Shown one piece after another: positions 1 to 6,238 of a DNA stretch of 10,717 nucleotides (the stretch's first letter is position 1; the number at the start of each line of letters is the position of its first letter). The stretch is from Kiritimatiellia bacterium (lineage in GTDB: Bacteria; Verrucomicrobiota; Kiritimatiellia; UBA8416; JAIOPI01): contig JAPKCZ010000035.1 of NCBI GenBank assembly GCA_028822745.1, forward strand, positions 1 to 10,717, given 5' to 3'. The notes beneath the pieces are model-generated. The model had not been told where the DNA came from. It worked only from the letters and a program-made list of their open reading frames with translations, and ran no database searches. Both the position numbers and the translations under genes were made by a program.

Positions 1-165
1 CTGTGTGGCTTCGCTAACTTTTCGTCCATCGGCATTCAGATCGGTGGCATCAGTGCGATTGCACCGGCACAACGAAAAACATTGTCCGAACTTGGGTTCT
101 GGGCACTCATCGGCGGTACCGTGGCCTGTCTCATGACCGCATGCATTGCAGGGATGATCGTTTAA
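1..165 (+). CDS. Concentrative nucleoside transporter (NupC/CNT family), C-terminal end only
   Basis: This is the last 54 codons of a gene that begins outside the window; frame 1 is open from base 1 to the TAA at 163-165. The visible residues open with CGFANFSSIGIQIGGI, a hallmark segment of the concentrative nucleoside transporter (CNT/NupC) family. A final hydrophobic helix follows (about residues 33-54 of the fragment, FWALIGGTVACLMTACIAGM), as is usual at the C-terminus of these inner-membrane proteins. Family members import nucleosides coupled to a proton or sodium gradient; coupling ion and substrate range cannot be read from this fragment. The gene converges on the membrane-protein gene ending at 368, with about 200 bp of hairpin-containing DNA between them. 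The family call is firm. Confidence 0.9.
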   Translation: MCGFANFSSIGIQIGGISAIAPAQRKTLSELGFWALIGGTVACLMTACIAGMIV

Positions 166-221
166 ACCCAACTGCAGTAGATCGCAAAGGGTACAGAGGG
201 CAGCCTTGTTCCTCTGAAATA

Positions 222-263
222 CCACGCGAAACGCGTGGCTTTGCTTCCTAACGCCTCCGGCGT
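222..263. terminator. Two tight hairpins between convergent genes, possible weak terminator
   Basis: CCACGCG (222-228) pairs perfectly with CGCGTGG (232-238) across a 3-nt loop. A second hairpin pairs ACGCC (251-255) with GGCGT (259-263), also with a 3-nt loop. They lie between the convergent ends of the transporter (165) and the membrane protein (368), where a two-way terminator would be expected. The first is followed on + only by a loose pyrimidine stretch (CTTTGCTTCC), not a clean T-run, so a classical intrinsic terminator is not certain. They could also be REP-like palindromes. Confidence 0.3.
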
Positions 264-367
264 CACAAGTTTGCGAGCTTATGTGAAATTCTTGAAGGCA
301 ATCGGATCCGTTCTGCAGCTGCTTAAACGACGACCGTTCAGACTTGTCTAGGTCGGGCGAAGAAGAC

Positions 368-814
368 TCAGTCAACCGAAAGCAGGAAAAAGCCGAGACT
401 CAGCACGTAGCCAGTCAAACCCAACACGAGAAAGACGGCTGCAACGTGATAAATGCGTGTCCGCTCATTGCGACGCTTAATCAGTGCAACGACGGTCTGC
501 TTTATGTCGCTTTCGCGCGAGCCGGTGATCCAGTTGACGCGCAGCGGCCCGTACATAAGCACGATAGCCGAAACCAATACGCTCAAAACGCCGCCAAAGA
601 CACATAAGCGAGCGGCCTGGCTGGATCGGGCAATCATGTGTCCCGAAAAACCGGTAACCGTCAGGCAGATCGTGATGAGCCCCAGCAGCATCTGCGATCG
701 AATCTGTAGCACCTCGAGTCCATGGCGAATCTGTTCGAAAACCTCTACGTACTCCGGTCTTCCATGCAGTTCTAGCAGGAATTCAAGCTCTTCATCTTCG
801 TTAAGCTTCTTCAT
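368..814 (-). CDS. Uncharacterised small integral membrane protein (148 aa, three predicted helices)
   Basis: I do not recognise the family with confidence. The protein has a charged, acidic N-terminal region (residues 1-40) that reads as an amphipathic helix, followed by three hydrophobic stretches at about 42-62, 70-91 and 121-145. A hydrophilic, Lys/Arg-rich loop (about 92-120) sits between helices two and three, which suggests a cytoplasmic loop. The layout is similar to DUF2721-type bacterial membrane proteins, but this is only a resemblance. The ATG (812-814) is 43 nt after the trhO stop on the same strand, so co-transcription with trhO is likely. No Shine-Dalgarno sequence is obvious. 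The reading frame is intact and the hydrophobic pattern is clean, which makes this the coding strand rather than the opposite open frames. Confidence 0.75.
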   Translation of the reverse strand: MKKLNEDEELEFLLELHGRPEYVEVFEQIRHGLEVLQIRSQMLLGLITICLTVTGFSGHMIARSSQAARLCVFGGVLSVLVSAIVLMYGPLRVNWITGSRESDIKQTVVALIKRRNERTRIYHVAAVFLVLGLTGYVLSLGFFLLSVD

Positions 815-857
815 GGTGGATTAGGGCGCCCTGTCTAAGTTAGCCACGAACTGAAAA

Positions 858-1805
858 CTAGTGCGCGTCGCTGTCCTCTGTAATACGTGACTGACCGGCG
901 CGGTGCCCCATGTGGTAGACCTCACGTTCGCGGGCAAGTTGCATCTGATGTTCACGTTCACGGGCGCGCTGTCGACGGTCTTCATCAATCGAGTCCGCAC
1001 AATAGGGACAACGTACGCCTTGTTCGTACACAGGAGAATCGCATTCTTCCTGGCGTAGCGGATGGCGGCAGGCATGGCAGATGGTGTAATTTCCGTGATC
1101 GAGTTTGTGGTCAACCGTCACGCGCTGATCAAAAACAAAGCACTCGCCCTCCCATTCGCTATCGTCTGGCGAAACCGTTTCGAGGTACTTCAGGATACCA
1201 CCTTCCAAGTGATAGACTTCTTTGAAACCTTTCTGGAGCATGTAGGACGTGGCCTTCTCGCAGCGAATTCCGCCTGTGCAGAACATGGCGACCTTGGGGT
1301 GGGCTTCAGGATCCAGCTGCTCTGAGACGAACTTAGGGAAATCCCGAAAGGAATCCGTCAGTGGGCTCATTGCCCCCTTGAATGTCCCTACATCAACCTC
1401 GTATTGGTTGCGTGTATCAATGACCAGCACGTCGGGTTTATTAATTAACGCGTTCCACTCCTCGGGCTTCACGTAGGTGCCGACTTCTTGCGTCGGATCC
1501 ACGCTCGCAACGCCCAAGGACACAATTTCGCGCTTAAGCCGAACTTTCATGCGATTAAACGTTTCGCACGTTGCAGCGGCCGATTTTGGCTCAATGTCGG
1601 CGAAGCGTGGGTCGGCTTTCAGGAATTTCCACATGGCATCCAGTCCATCCTGCGGACCGCCGACAGTTCCGTTTATGCCCTCTTCGGCCAACAGGATCGA
1701 GCCGACCAAGGATGCTTGCTCACAACAGGCCTGTAGCGGATCCTTGAGGTCTTTGAAATCCGCGAGATGAACGAACTTATAGAAAGAATTGACGATATGT
1801 TGCAT
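858..1805 (-). CDS. trhO: tRNA uridine(34) hydroxylase TrhO (YceA family, rhodanese domain)
   Basis: TrhO uses molecular oxygen to hydroxylate uridine 34 in the tRNA anticodon to 5-hydroxyuridine, the precursor of cmo5U/mo5U. The 315-aa length fits the family. Residues 1-95 form the N-terminal domain, with LLAEEGINGTVGG at 38-50. Residues about 120-210 form the rhodanese domain, beginning VLVIDTRNQYEVDVGTFKGA. The active-site loop is CTGGIRCEKA with the catalytic cysteine at 176 and a second cysteine at 182, then the typical YHLEGGILKYLE. The C-terminal part has paired cysteines (CHAC 243-246, C255, CPYC 266-269), which may bind a metal, and an Arg/Glu-rich helix (276-300) that is common in this family. 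The ATG at 1803-1805 gives the normal N-terminus. No clear ribosome binding site precedes it. It is probably transcribed with the membrane protein downstream. Confidence 0.95.
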   Translation of the reverse strand: MQHIVNSFYKFVHLADFKDLKDPLQACCEQASLVGSILLAEEGINGTVGGPQDGLDAMWKFLKADPRFADIEPKSAAATCETFNRMKVRLKREIVSLGVASVDPTQEVGTYVKPEEWNALINKPDVLVIDTRNQYEVDVGTFKGAMSPLTDSFRDFPKFVSEQLDPEAHPKVAMFCTGGIRCEKATSYMLQKGFKEVYHLEGGILKYLETVSPDDSEWEGECFVFDQRVTVDHKLDHGNYTICHACRHPLRQEECDSPVYEQGVRCPYCADSIDEDRRQRAREREHQMQLAREREVYHMGHRAGQSRITEDSDAH

Positions 1806-1855
1806 AATGGTCTGGAAGCTTAGCAGATTTTCGAAGAAACTTGCCAGCTTTGGAT

Positions 1856-1885
1856 TTGTCTTCGTAAACTCTCAAGCTTTATAAC
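1856..1885 (+). promoter_or_regulatory. Candidate sigma-70-type promoter for the LON-domain gene
   Basis: TTGTCT (1856-1861) and TATAAC (1880-1885) are separated by 18 nt, matching consensus at 4 of 6 and 5 of 6 positions. A start point near 1892 would leave a leader of about 48 nt before the ATG at 1940. It lies in the divergent gap between trhO and the LON-domain gene, where a promoter is required. This is a pattern match only. Confidence 0.3.
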
Positions 1886-1939
1886 TGACGACAGTCGGAC
1901 AGTGAAGCAGTTGCAGCCTATTTAGTGGATATCGACCCG

Positions 1940-2584
1940 ATGAACGACGTAACAACATTTAGCCTTGAGCAGCCCATACCCGTTTTCCCCTTAAACGGAA
2001 GCGTTTTGCTGCCTTATTCCTCGGTTCCCATTCATATTTTCGAGCCACGCTACCGAAGCATGGTCGAGGATGCGCTCGATGCCGTCGGTCTGCTGGCGCT
2101 GGGCTCCTTTCTCGAGACGGATCTCACCGAAGATCAATATTTGTATGATACGCCTCCTCTGCATGAGCGTGTCGGGCTTGGTTTTGTCGAACAATATCGA
2201 AAGCTGGATGATGGCCGCTTCGTCATCGTGCTGCGCGGTCTTGTGCGTGCGGTGGTTCGCGAGGAAGTCGAATCACCACTCTATCGCAGCGCCTACCTGA
2301 ACCCGGCAACCAGTATTCTGGGCGATGACGCGCAAATGGCGTCCTTGCGAGAACGTTTCAAAACCCTGCTTAAGGACAGTAAACTGATCAAGGAGGACGC
2401 GCTCGATGACGTTCTCGAAAAGGTAGAGAAGGACCCACTAGATCGTTTTGTGGATGAATTGGCTGGCTGGACGATTAGTGATGCTGAAACACTCGACATG
2501 CTTTTGGGCGAAGACCGCGTTGCTGTTCGAGCCGAGCACCTGATCGATCATCTCGAGACGGCCAAGTCCGTTGGATTGGGCTGA
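1940..2584 (+). CDS. Stand-alone LON-domain (Lon protease N-terminal, substrate-binding) protein
   Basis: The protein corresponds to the N-terminal domain of Lon protease without the AAA+ ATPase or the Ser-Lys protease domain. Such free-standing LON-domain proteins of about 200 aa are widespread in bacteria and their job is poorly defined, though substrate or partner binding is assumed. The diagnostic stretch near the N-terminus is PVFPLNGSVLLPYSSVPIHI followed by FEPRYRSMVEDALDA. A beta-rich part (to about residue 110, with GLGFVEQYRKLDDGRFVIVLRGLVR) is followed by an acidic helical C-terminal half. I chose the ATG at 1940 (214 aa); an in-frame GTG at 1925 would add five residues. Neither has a good ribosome binding site. 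It lies 80 nt upstream of adk and may share its transcript. Confidence 0.85.
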   Translation: MNDVTTFSLEQPIPVFPLNGSVLLPYSSVPIHIFEPRYRSMVEDALDAVGLLALGSFLETDLTEDQYLYDTPPLHERVGLGFVEQYRKLDDGRFVIVLRGLVRAVVREEVESPLYRSAYLNPATSILGDDAQMASLRERFKTLLKDSKLIKEDALDDVLEKVEKDPLDRFVDELAGWTISDAETLDMLLGEDRVAVRAEHLIDHLETAKSVGLG

Positions 2585-2613
2585 AAGGCTCGCTTCGATA
2601 GAATATGTCGCCT

Positions 2614-2641
2614 TTTACCCCAATACGCTTGATCATATCTT
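2614..2641 (+). promoter_or_regulatory. Weak candidate promoter for adk
   Basis: TTTACC (2614-2619) and TATCTT (2636-2641) are 16 nt apart, each matching consensus at 4 of 6 positions. It lies in the 80-nt gap after the LON-domain gene. A competing reading is TTGATC (2629-2634) with CAAATT (2652-2657) 17 nt later, which would place transcription start close to the adk ATG. Neither is strong, and adk may simply be read through from upstream. Confidence 0.18.
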
Positions 2642-2664
2642 CGTGCTAAGGCAAATTGTCGCTT

Positions 2665-3294
2665 ATGAAATTGGTTTTTCTTGGTCCCCCGGGTGCTGGT
2701 AAAGGCACCGTCGCACAAGTCGTGGAAAAAGACTTCGGGATTATGCAAATCTCAACAGGCGAGCTTTTGCGTGCAGCCATTCAGTGCGAAACCGAACTTG
2801 GCATTCACGCGAAATATTACATGGATGACGGCAATCTTGTGCCGGACGACCTTGTCATGGCCTTGCTGAAGCAGCATATCGATACCTCCGAATGCAAGTC
2901 TGGCTATATTTTGGATGGTTTTCCAAGGACGATACCTCAGGCCGAAGCTTTGATTGATGCAGAAATTCAGATCGACCGTGTTGTGAATTTTTCGATGACG
3001 GACGCTCTAATTATTCATCGTTTATCCGGGCGTCGTATTCATCGCGAAACGGGGCGCGTTTACAATCTTAATCCGGATGGTCATCCGCATCCACCCGCGG
3101 ACCTCGAAGACAACATGTTGGTCTTGCGTAAAGACGACCGACCTGATGCTATTCAGACGCGACTCAAGGTGTACCACGAACAGACCGAGCCGCTCGTTGG
3201 GTTTTACCAGAAACGCAACCTGTTATTGCAACTCGATGGCGCTAAGCCGTCGGATGTGCTTTGCGAGGAAATTAGAGTAGCGCTTGGCCACTAG
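2665..3294 (+). CDS. adk: Adenylate kinase
   Basis: Adenylate kinase interconverts ATP + AMP and 2 ADP in the cytoplasm and keeps the adenylate pool balanced. From the ATG at 2665 the protein is 209 aa and begins MKLVFLGPPGAGKGT, the standard start with the P-loop at residues 7-15. AMP-binding features follow (STGELLRAAI at 30-39, GNLVPDDLV at 56-64, DGFPRTIPQA at 84-93). The LID domain (about 121-160, GRRIHRETGRVYN to LRKDD) has no cysteine cluster, so it is the zinc-free form. A TTG at 2656 would add three residues (MSL) and sits close behind AAGG (2648-2651), so it cannot be excluded; homology favours the ATG. The last 23 bp overlap the end of the convergent gene on the other strand. Confidence 0.96.
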   Translation: MKLVFLGPPGAGKGTVAQVVEKDFGIMQISTGELLRAAIQCETELGIHAKYYMDDGNLVPDDLVMALLKQHIDTSECKSGYILDGFPRTIPQAEALIDAEIQIDRVVNFSMTDALIIHRLSGRRIHRETGRVYNLNPDGHPHPPADLEDNMLVLRKDDRPDAIQTRLKVYHEQTEPLVGFYQKRNLLLQLDGAKPSDVLCEEIRVALGH

Positions 3295-4336
3295 GCTTTT
3301 TGTCGATCAAGTATTGTTCCAGAGACGCGCGAACGACCGTCGTCATCGGTAAATCTGGAGTCAGATCGACATCCACGCCCAAGCGTTGCTCCAGCGGCGC
3401 AAGGATCTGCGTCAGAACAGGGCGTGAAACACGCATGGCGTACGGGACCGCACCCGCTTCCTCGAACACGTCCAATGCTGCACCCGGAATCTGGCCAAGG
3501 ACACCTTCCAACCCTTCGCTGCTATTGAGCATGGTCGACCCCATGACCTGGCCAGTATTGGCATCCGTTATCAGGAGAACATACGCGCATTTCGGACGCT
3601 TCGCCCGCCCACCAATCGGTGATTTCGATATAAAATAATCGATCTCGACACAGCGATCACTCAGTGGCATCGCCACGATGGCTTCTAGGCGCCCCTTTTC
3701 GACTTCAAAGTAGGTGAGCATGCGTTCGGGTGTTGGCGTATCGAAATACGCATCTTGCCACTCGCCTGTCGATGCATCACCTTGGTGGACACGGACGAAC
3801 ATGGAGTCGTCCGGACGCGGGCGCACAAGTTCGGGCGTGTCTTCGGCTCGCATAAAGACCCCGATGCTCTGTTCCAGGCAGGTGATCATATGATCGGCCT
3901 CCCATGAGTTCACCAGTTTCCATGGAAAGAATCCAGGGCGGAAAGCTTGAAAGCGCGGCCACGCGTGGCGGCCGCGATAGGACAAACCGAGATTCTTAAT
4001 ACAGGCGTAGTCTGAAGCCGAGAGTTGATCGCGGTCTTCGAAGGACAGCATCAATTGCGATGTTTCGAAGATGAATTCGGGGATGACCGACTCATCCACG
4101 TCCTGCATGAGTCGGAATCGTTCGAGGTCCCCCCACCCCTTGTAAATCGTCACGGCGTGATGCATGCCTTCGCTGCCCATGACGCTGACAAAGCCTAGCT
4201 CTTCAGCAAGGTCGTCTTTGATGCCAAAAATATGGTTTTCGTCCATCCATTCCCATGGGGATAGACGCTTTACCTGATCACTCAGAGCAAACAACCGCAT
4301 CCACTGTTTTTTGGATATGGGCTTATCAAACTTCAT
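3272..4336 (-). CDS. Uncharacterised 354-aa protein, DUF7309/DUF6930-like
   Basis: The function is unknown. The N-terminal part (about residues 10-100) contains LSPWEWMDENHIFGI and GFVSVMGSEGMHHAVTIYKG, which resembles the DUF7309 type of domain as I remember it. The C-terminal part (about 250-345, AYVLLITDANTGQVMGSTML to LEQYLI) resembles DUF6930, whose members carry a strand reporting on a TG residue pair and a 'lgV.V' end. Both assignments are from memory. There is no signal peptide or membrane segment, so the protein should be cytoplasmic. No catalytic motif is recognisable; conserved-looking W28, W30, E29 and the SVMG stretch are the first places to look. The gene overlaps adk tail to tail by 23 bp and has a strong promoter (4343-4371) placed so that its mRNA may begin at the ATG. 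Confidence 0.8.
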   Translation of the reverse strand: MKFDKPISKKQWMRLFALSDQVKRLSPWEWMDENHIFGIKDDLAEELGFVSVMGSEGMHHAVTIYKGWGDLERFRLMQDVDESVIPEFIFETSQLMLSFEDRDQLSASDYACIKNLGLSYRGRHAWPRFQAFRPGFFPWKLVNSWEADHMITCLEQSIGVFMRAEDTPELVRPRPDDSMFVRVHQGDASTGEWQDAYFDTPTPERMLTYFEVEKGRLEAIVAMPLSDRCVEIDYFISKSPIGGRAKRPKCAYVLLITDANTGQVMGSTMLNSSEGLEGVLGQIPGAALDVFEEAGAVPYAMRVSRPVLTQILAPLEQRLGVDVDLTPDLPMTTVVRASLEQYLIDKKPSGQALL

Positions 4337-4342
4337 GCCAAT

Positions 4343-4371
4343 ATTTTACCGTTCTGAGACCCCATTGGCAA
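4343..4371 (-). promoter_or_regulatory. Strong sigma-70-type promoter for the 354-aa gene, probable leaderless start
   Basis: Read on the minus strand, TTGCCA (4371-4366) and TAAAAT (4348-4343) are separated by exactly 17 nt, each matching consensus at 5 of 6 positions. Only 6 nt separate the -10 box from the ATG at 4336-4334. Transcription normally starts 6-8 nt past the -10 box, so the mRNA would begin at or next to the A of the start codon. No ribosome binding site could then precede it. Confidence 0.6.
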
Positions 4372-4562
4372 CGACAAGGATGGAAAATGAAATGACGTCA
4401 CGATCCTCACGTAGGCCGAAGCCAAAGCATACATTAACCACCCGCTACGCTCATACGCGTCAACTTAAGGAATCGCCGCGAGCGTCAAAATCCTAAAAGG
4501 CCTACACATACCAGCCTAGGGCAACGCCCTCGTTATACCTCACATCTTTTGGGGTCTTGATT

Positions 4563-4740
4563 TGGAGCGCGGTGGCAGAGGCGAGGAACGAGCCGGCGAC
4601 ACCGCTTTTACAGCGCCCGAGTGGCACGACCACCTCTCTGTTCACGTTTCGCGTTGTGGAAGCACATGTTCGTTCAACACAGCCCCTGAAGAAAAGCGGT
4701 GTCGCCGGGTTCGTTCCTCACCCTCTGCCACAGCACTCCA
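4563..4740. repeat. Long inverted repeat (47/49-nt arms, 82-nt centre), member of a palindromic repeat family
   Basis: The left arm is 4563-4609 and the right arm 4692-4740. Aligned by reverse complement, 43 of 47 left-arm bases match with two single-base gaps, including uninterrupted runs GTGGCAGAGG, GAGGAACGA and CCGGCGACACCGCTTTT. Each arm begins TGGAG(C/T)GC on the outside and ends CACCGCTTTT on the inside. The 82-nt centre (4610-4691) shows no gene. The size is like a MITE or a large REP/BIME-type element; no target-site duplication is evident. The same head (TGG-GTGC) and tail (GCTTT) occur in the palindrome at 9785-9895, so both look like members of one dispersed family. As RNA it would fold into a very long stem. 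Confidence 0.85.
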
Positions 4741-5019
4741 CATTTCCCGTCAAAGATAGCGCGTTTTCAGCGTTATGCGTGGCCCCATGGCGTTAAGTTG
4801 ACGCGAATGCGTTACGCCGGAGACACGGGCGCACAGAGACGTGAAGAGAAAGAAAGAAGTAGTTCGCGACAATCAGCCGCCGGGTTCCCCTTCGCCTGAT
4901 TCTCCTGAAATCCTTTCTTCAGCAGGTTGGAACTTTTGCAACGCACGTGTTGACCAAATTTGTTCGAAAGGTCATGCTGCAATTCGTTTGTGAAATTCAT
5001 AATAGGGCAAAACTCTTCT

Positions 5020-6201
5020 ATGCAATATCGTCGATTTGGACAAACAGAACTACAAATGCCTGTTCTCAGCTGCGGCGGGATGCGCTACCAGCAATCGTGG
5101 GAGGATCTCGACCCCTCGGAAATTGATCCCAAGGGACAGGCCAATTTAGAGCAAACAATTCACACGGCGGTCGCGCATGGTATCAATCATATCGAAACGG
5201 CCCGTGGTTACGGAACCAGTGAGTATCAGCTGGGGCACGTACTGCCCTCGTTGCAGCGCGATAAAATGATTGTTCAGACCAAGATCGGACCACATGACTC
5301 CGAAAAGGAATTTTTGGACGTTTTTGAAAAATCACTTTCGTTACTCAAACTCGATTACGTCGATCTGCTTTCTGTGCACGGAATCAATAATGATGAGCTT
5401 TTGACGCAGACCCTAACCAAGGGAACGCTGGACGCTTGCCGCACATTGCAAAAACAAGGTCGGGCGCGTCACATTGGGTTTTCCACACATGCCCCGACAC
5501 CAGACCTGCTGGTTGAAGCCATAGAGACGGGCGAGTTCGCTTACATCAATCTGCATTGGTACTATTTCGATCAGCGCAACTGGTCTGCCATCGAAGCGGC
5601 GACGAAACAGGACATGGGCGTGTTCATTATTAGCCCATCCGACAAAGGCGGCAAACTCTACGAGCCGCCCGATAAGCTCACTGAACTGTGCCGACCGCTG
5701 ACACCCATGGGATTCAATGACCTATTCTGTCTGTCGCACCCGCAGGTTCACACCTTAAGCCTTGGCGCGTCGCGTCCCAGCGATTTTGATGCGCATATGG
5801 CCATTATCAAGAAGCTTGATAATCCTACGGCCCAGCTTACGCCGATTCAGGAACGCTTGGCGTCTGCGCTGCGAGTGGCGCTTGGCGCGGATTGGGCTGA
5901 CAATTGGTATCGCAAACTGCCGAGCATGGTCAATGCCCCCGAACAGCTGCCCGTTTATCACATTCTGCGGATGTACACGATGATCAAGGCATACGACATG
6001 CTGGACTTCGGAAAAATGCGCTACAATCTCCTAGGAAGCGCAGATCACTGGTTCCCTGGTGTGAAAGCGAGCAGCTTCGATGAGAAACAGTTGCTCGACG
6101 GTTTGGGTGACTATCCGTTCGCGGACCGCGTGCCGGATATTCTGCGCGAGACGCATGCCTTGCTAAATGAAGCCGACCTGAAGCGCGCCAGCGAATCCTG
6201 A
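5020..6201 (+). CDS. Aldo/keto reductase (COG1453-like, without ferredoxin cysteines)
   Basis: This 393-aa protein is an NAD(P)H-dependent aldo/keto reductase with a TIM-barrel fold; the substrate is unknown. From the ATG at 5020 it begins MQYRRFGQTELQMPVLSCGG. The catalytic tetrad positions are E59 (usually Asp), Y64 (ETARGYG), K88 (VQTK) and H120 (SVHG). Later barrel elements include GFSTHAP (153-159), NLHWYY (177-182), FIISPSDKGG (202-211) and the cofactor-loop-like SLGASRPSDF (247-256). The C-terminal 100 residues carry RYNLLGSADHWFPG, which in related COG1453 proteins follows a CxxCxxC ferredoxin-like module; here there is no cysteine after residue 237. I recall very similar cysteine-free proteins in cyanobacteria and proteobacteria. 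An upstream TTG at 4960 would add 20 residues outside the family start, so I rejected it. A weak TAGGG (5003-5007) precedes the ATG. Confidence 0.9.
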   Translation: MQYRRFGQTELQMPVLSCGGMRYQQSWEDLDPSEIDPKGQANLEQTIHTAVAHGINHIETARGYGTSEYQLGHVLPSLQRDKMIVQTKIGPHDSEKEFLDVFEKSLSLLKLDYVDLLSVHGINNDELLTQTLTKGTLDACRTLQKQGRARHIGFSTHAPTPDLLVEAIETGEFAYINLHWYYFDQRNWSAIEAATKQDMGVFIISPSDKGGKLYEPPDKLTELCRPLTPMGFNDLFCLSHPQVHTLSLGASRPSDFDAHMAIIKKLDNPTAQLTPIQERLASALRVALGADWADNWYRKLPSMVNAPEQLPVYHILRMYTMIKAYDMLDFGKMRYNLLGSADHWFPGVKASSFDEKQLLDGLGDYPFADRVPDILRETHALLNEADLKRASES

Positions 6202-6238
6202 CGCACTTCAGTGCATGGCTACCGTAGAAGCCTTGCCG

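Larger units (their letters stand above)
4337..5019. other. Non-coding interval of 683 bp between the 354-aa gene and the aldo/keto reductase gene
   Basis: The interval holds the promoter of the minus-strand gene at its left edge and the long inverted repeat at 4563-4740. Small open frames cross it but have no family resemblance or plausible start. Near its right end TTGACC (4950-4955) lies 17 nt before CATGCT (4973-4978), and CATAAT (4998-5003) is another possible -10 box; either could serve the reductase gene, but I rate neither highly. I see nothing interpretable in 4372-4562 or 4741-4940. Confidence 0.5.

Noticed and set aside
453..824. 123-codon open frame on + opposite the membrane protein
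   Set aside because: The opposite strand gives clean hydrophobic helices and sits behind trhO; this frame is Ser/Arg-rich and has no domain.
4393..4400. TGACGTCA palindrome
   Set aside because: An 8-bp palindrome is expected by chance in 10 kb and nothing places it at a promoter.
4557..4796. 79-codon open frame on +
   Set aside because: It is produced by reading through both arms of the inverted repeat, and has no protein features.
4960..5019. TTG start giving a 20-residue N-terminal extension of the aldo/keto reductase
   Set aside because: The extension has no family resemblance and would cover the likely promoter; MQYRRFG at the ATG 5020 is the normal start.
6203..6214. GCACTTCAGTGC hairpin between the convergent reductase and phosphofructokinase genes
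   Set aside because: A 4-bp stem with no T-run is too weak to call a terminator.
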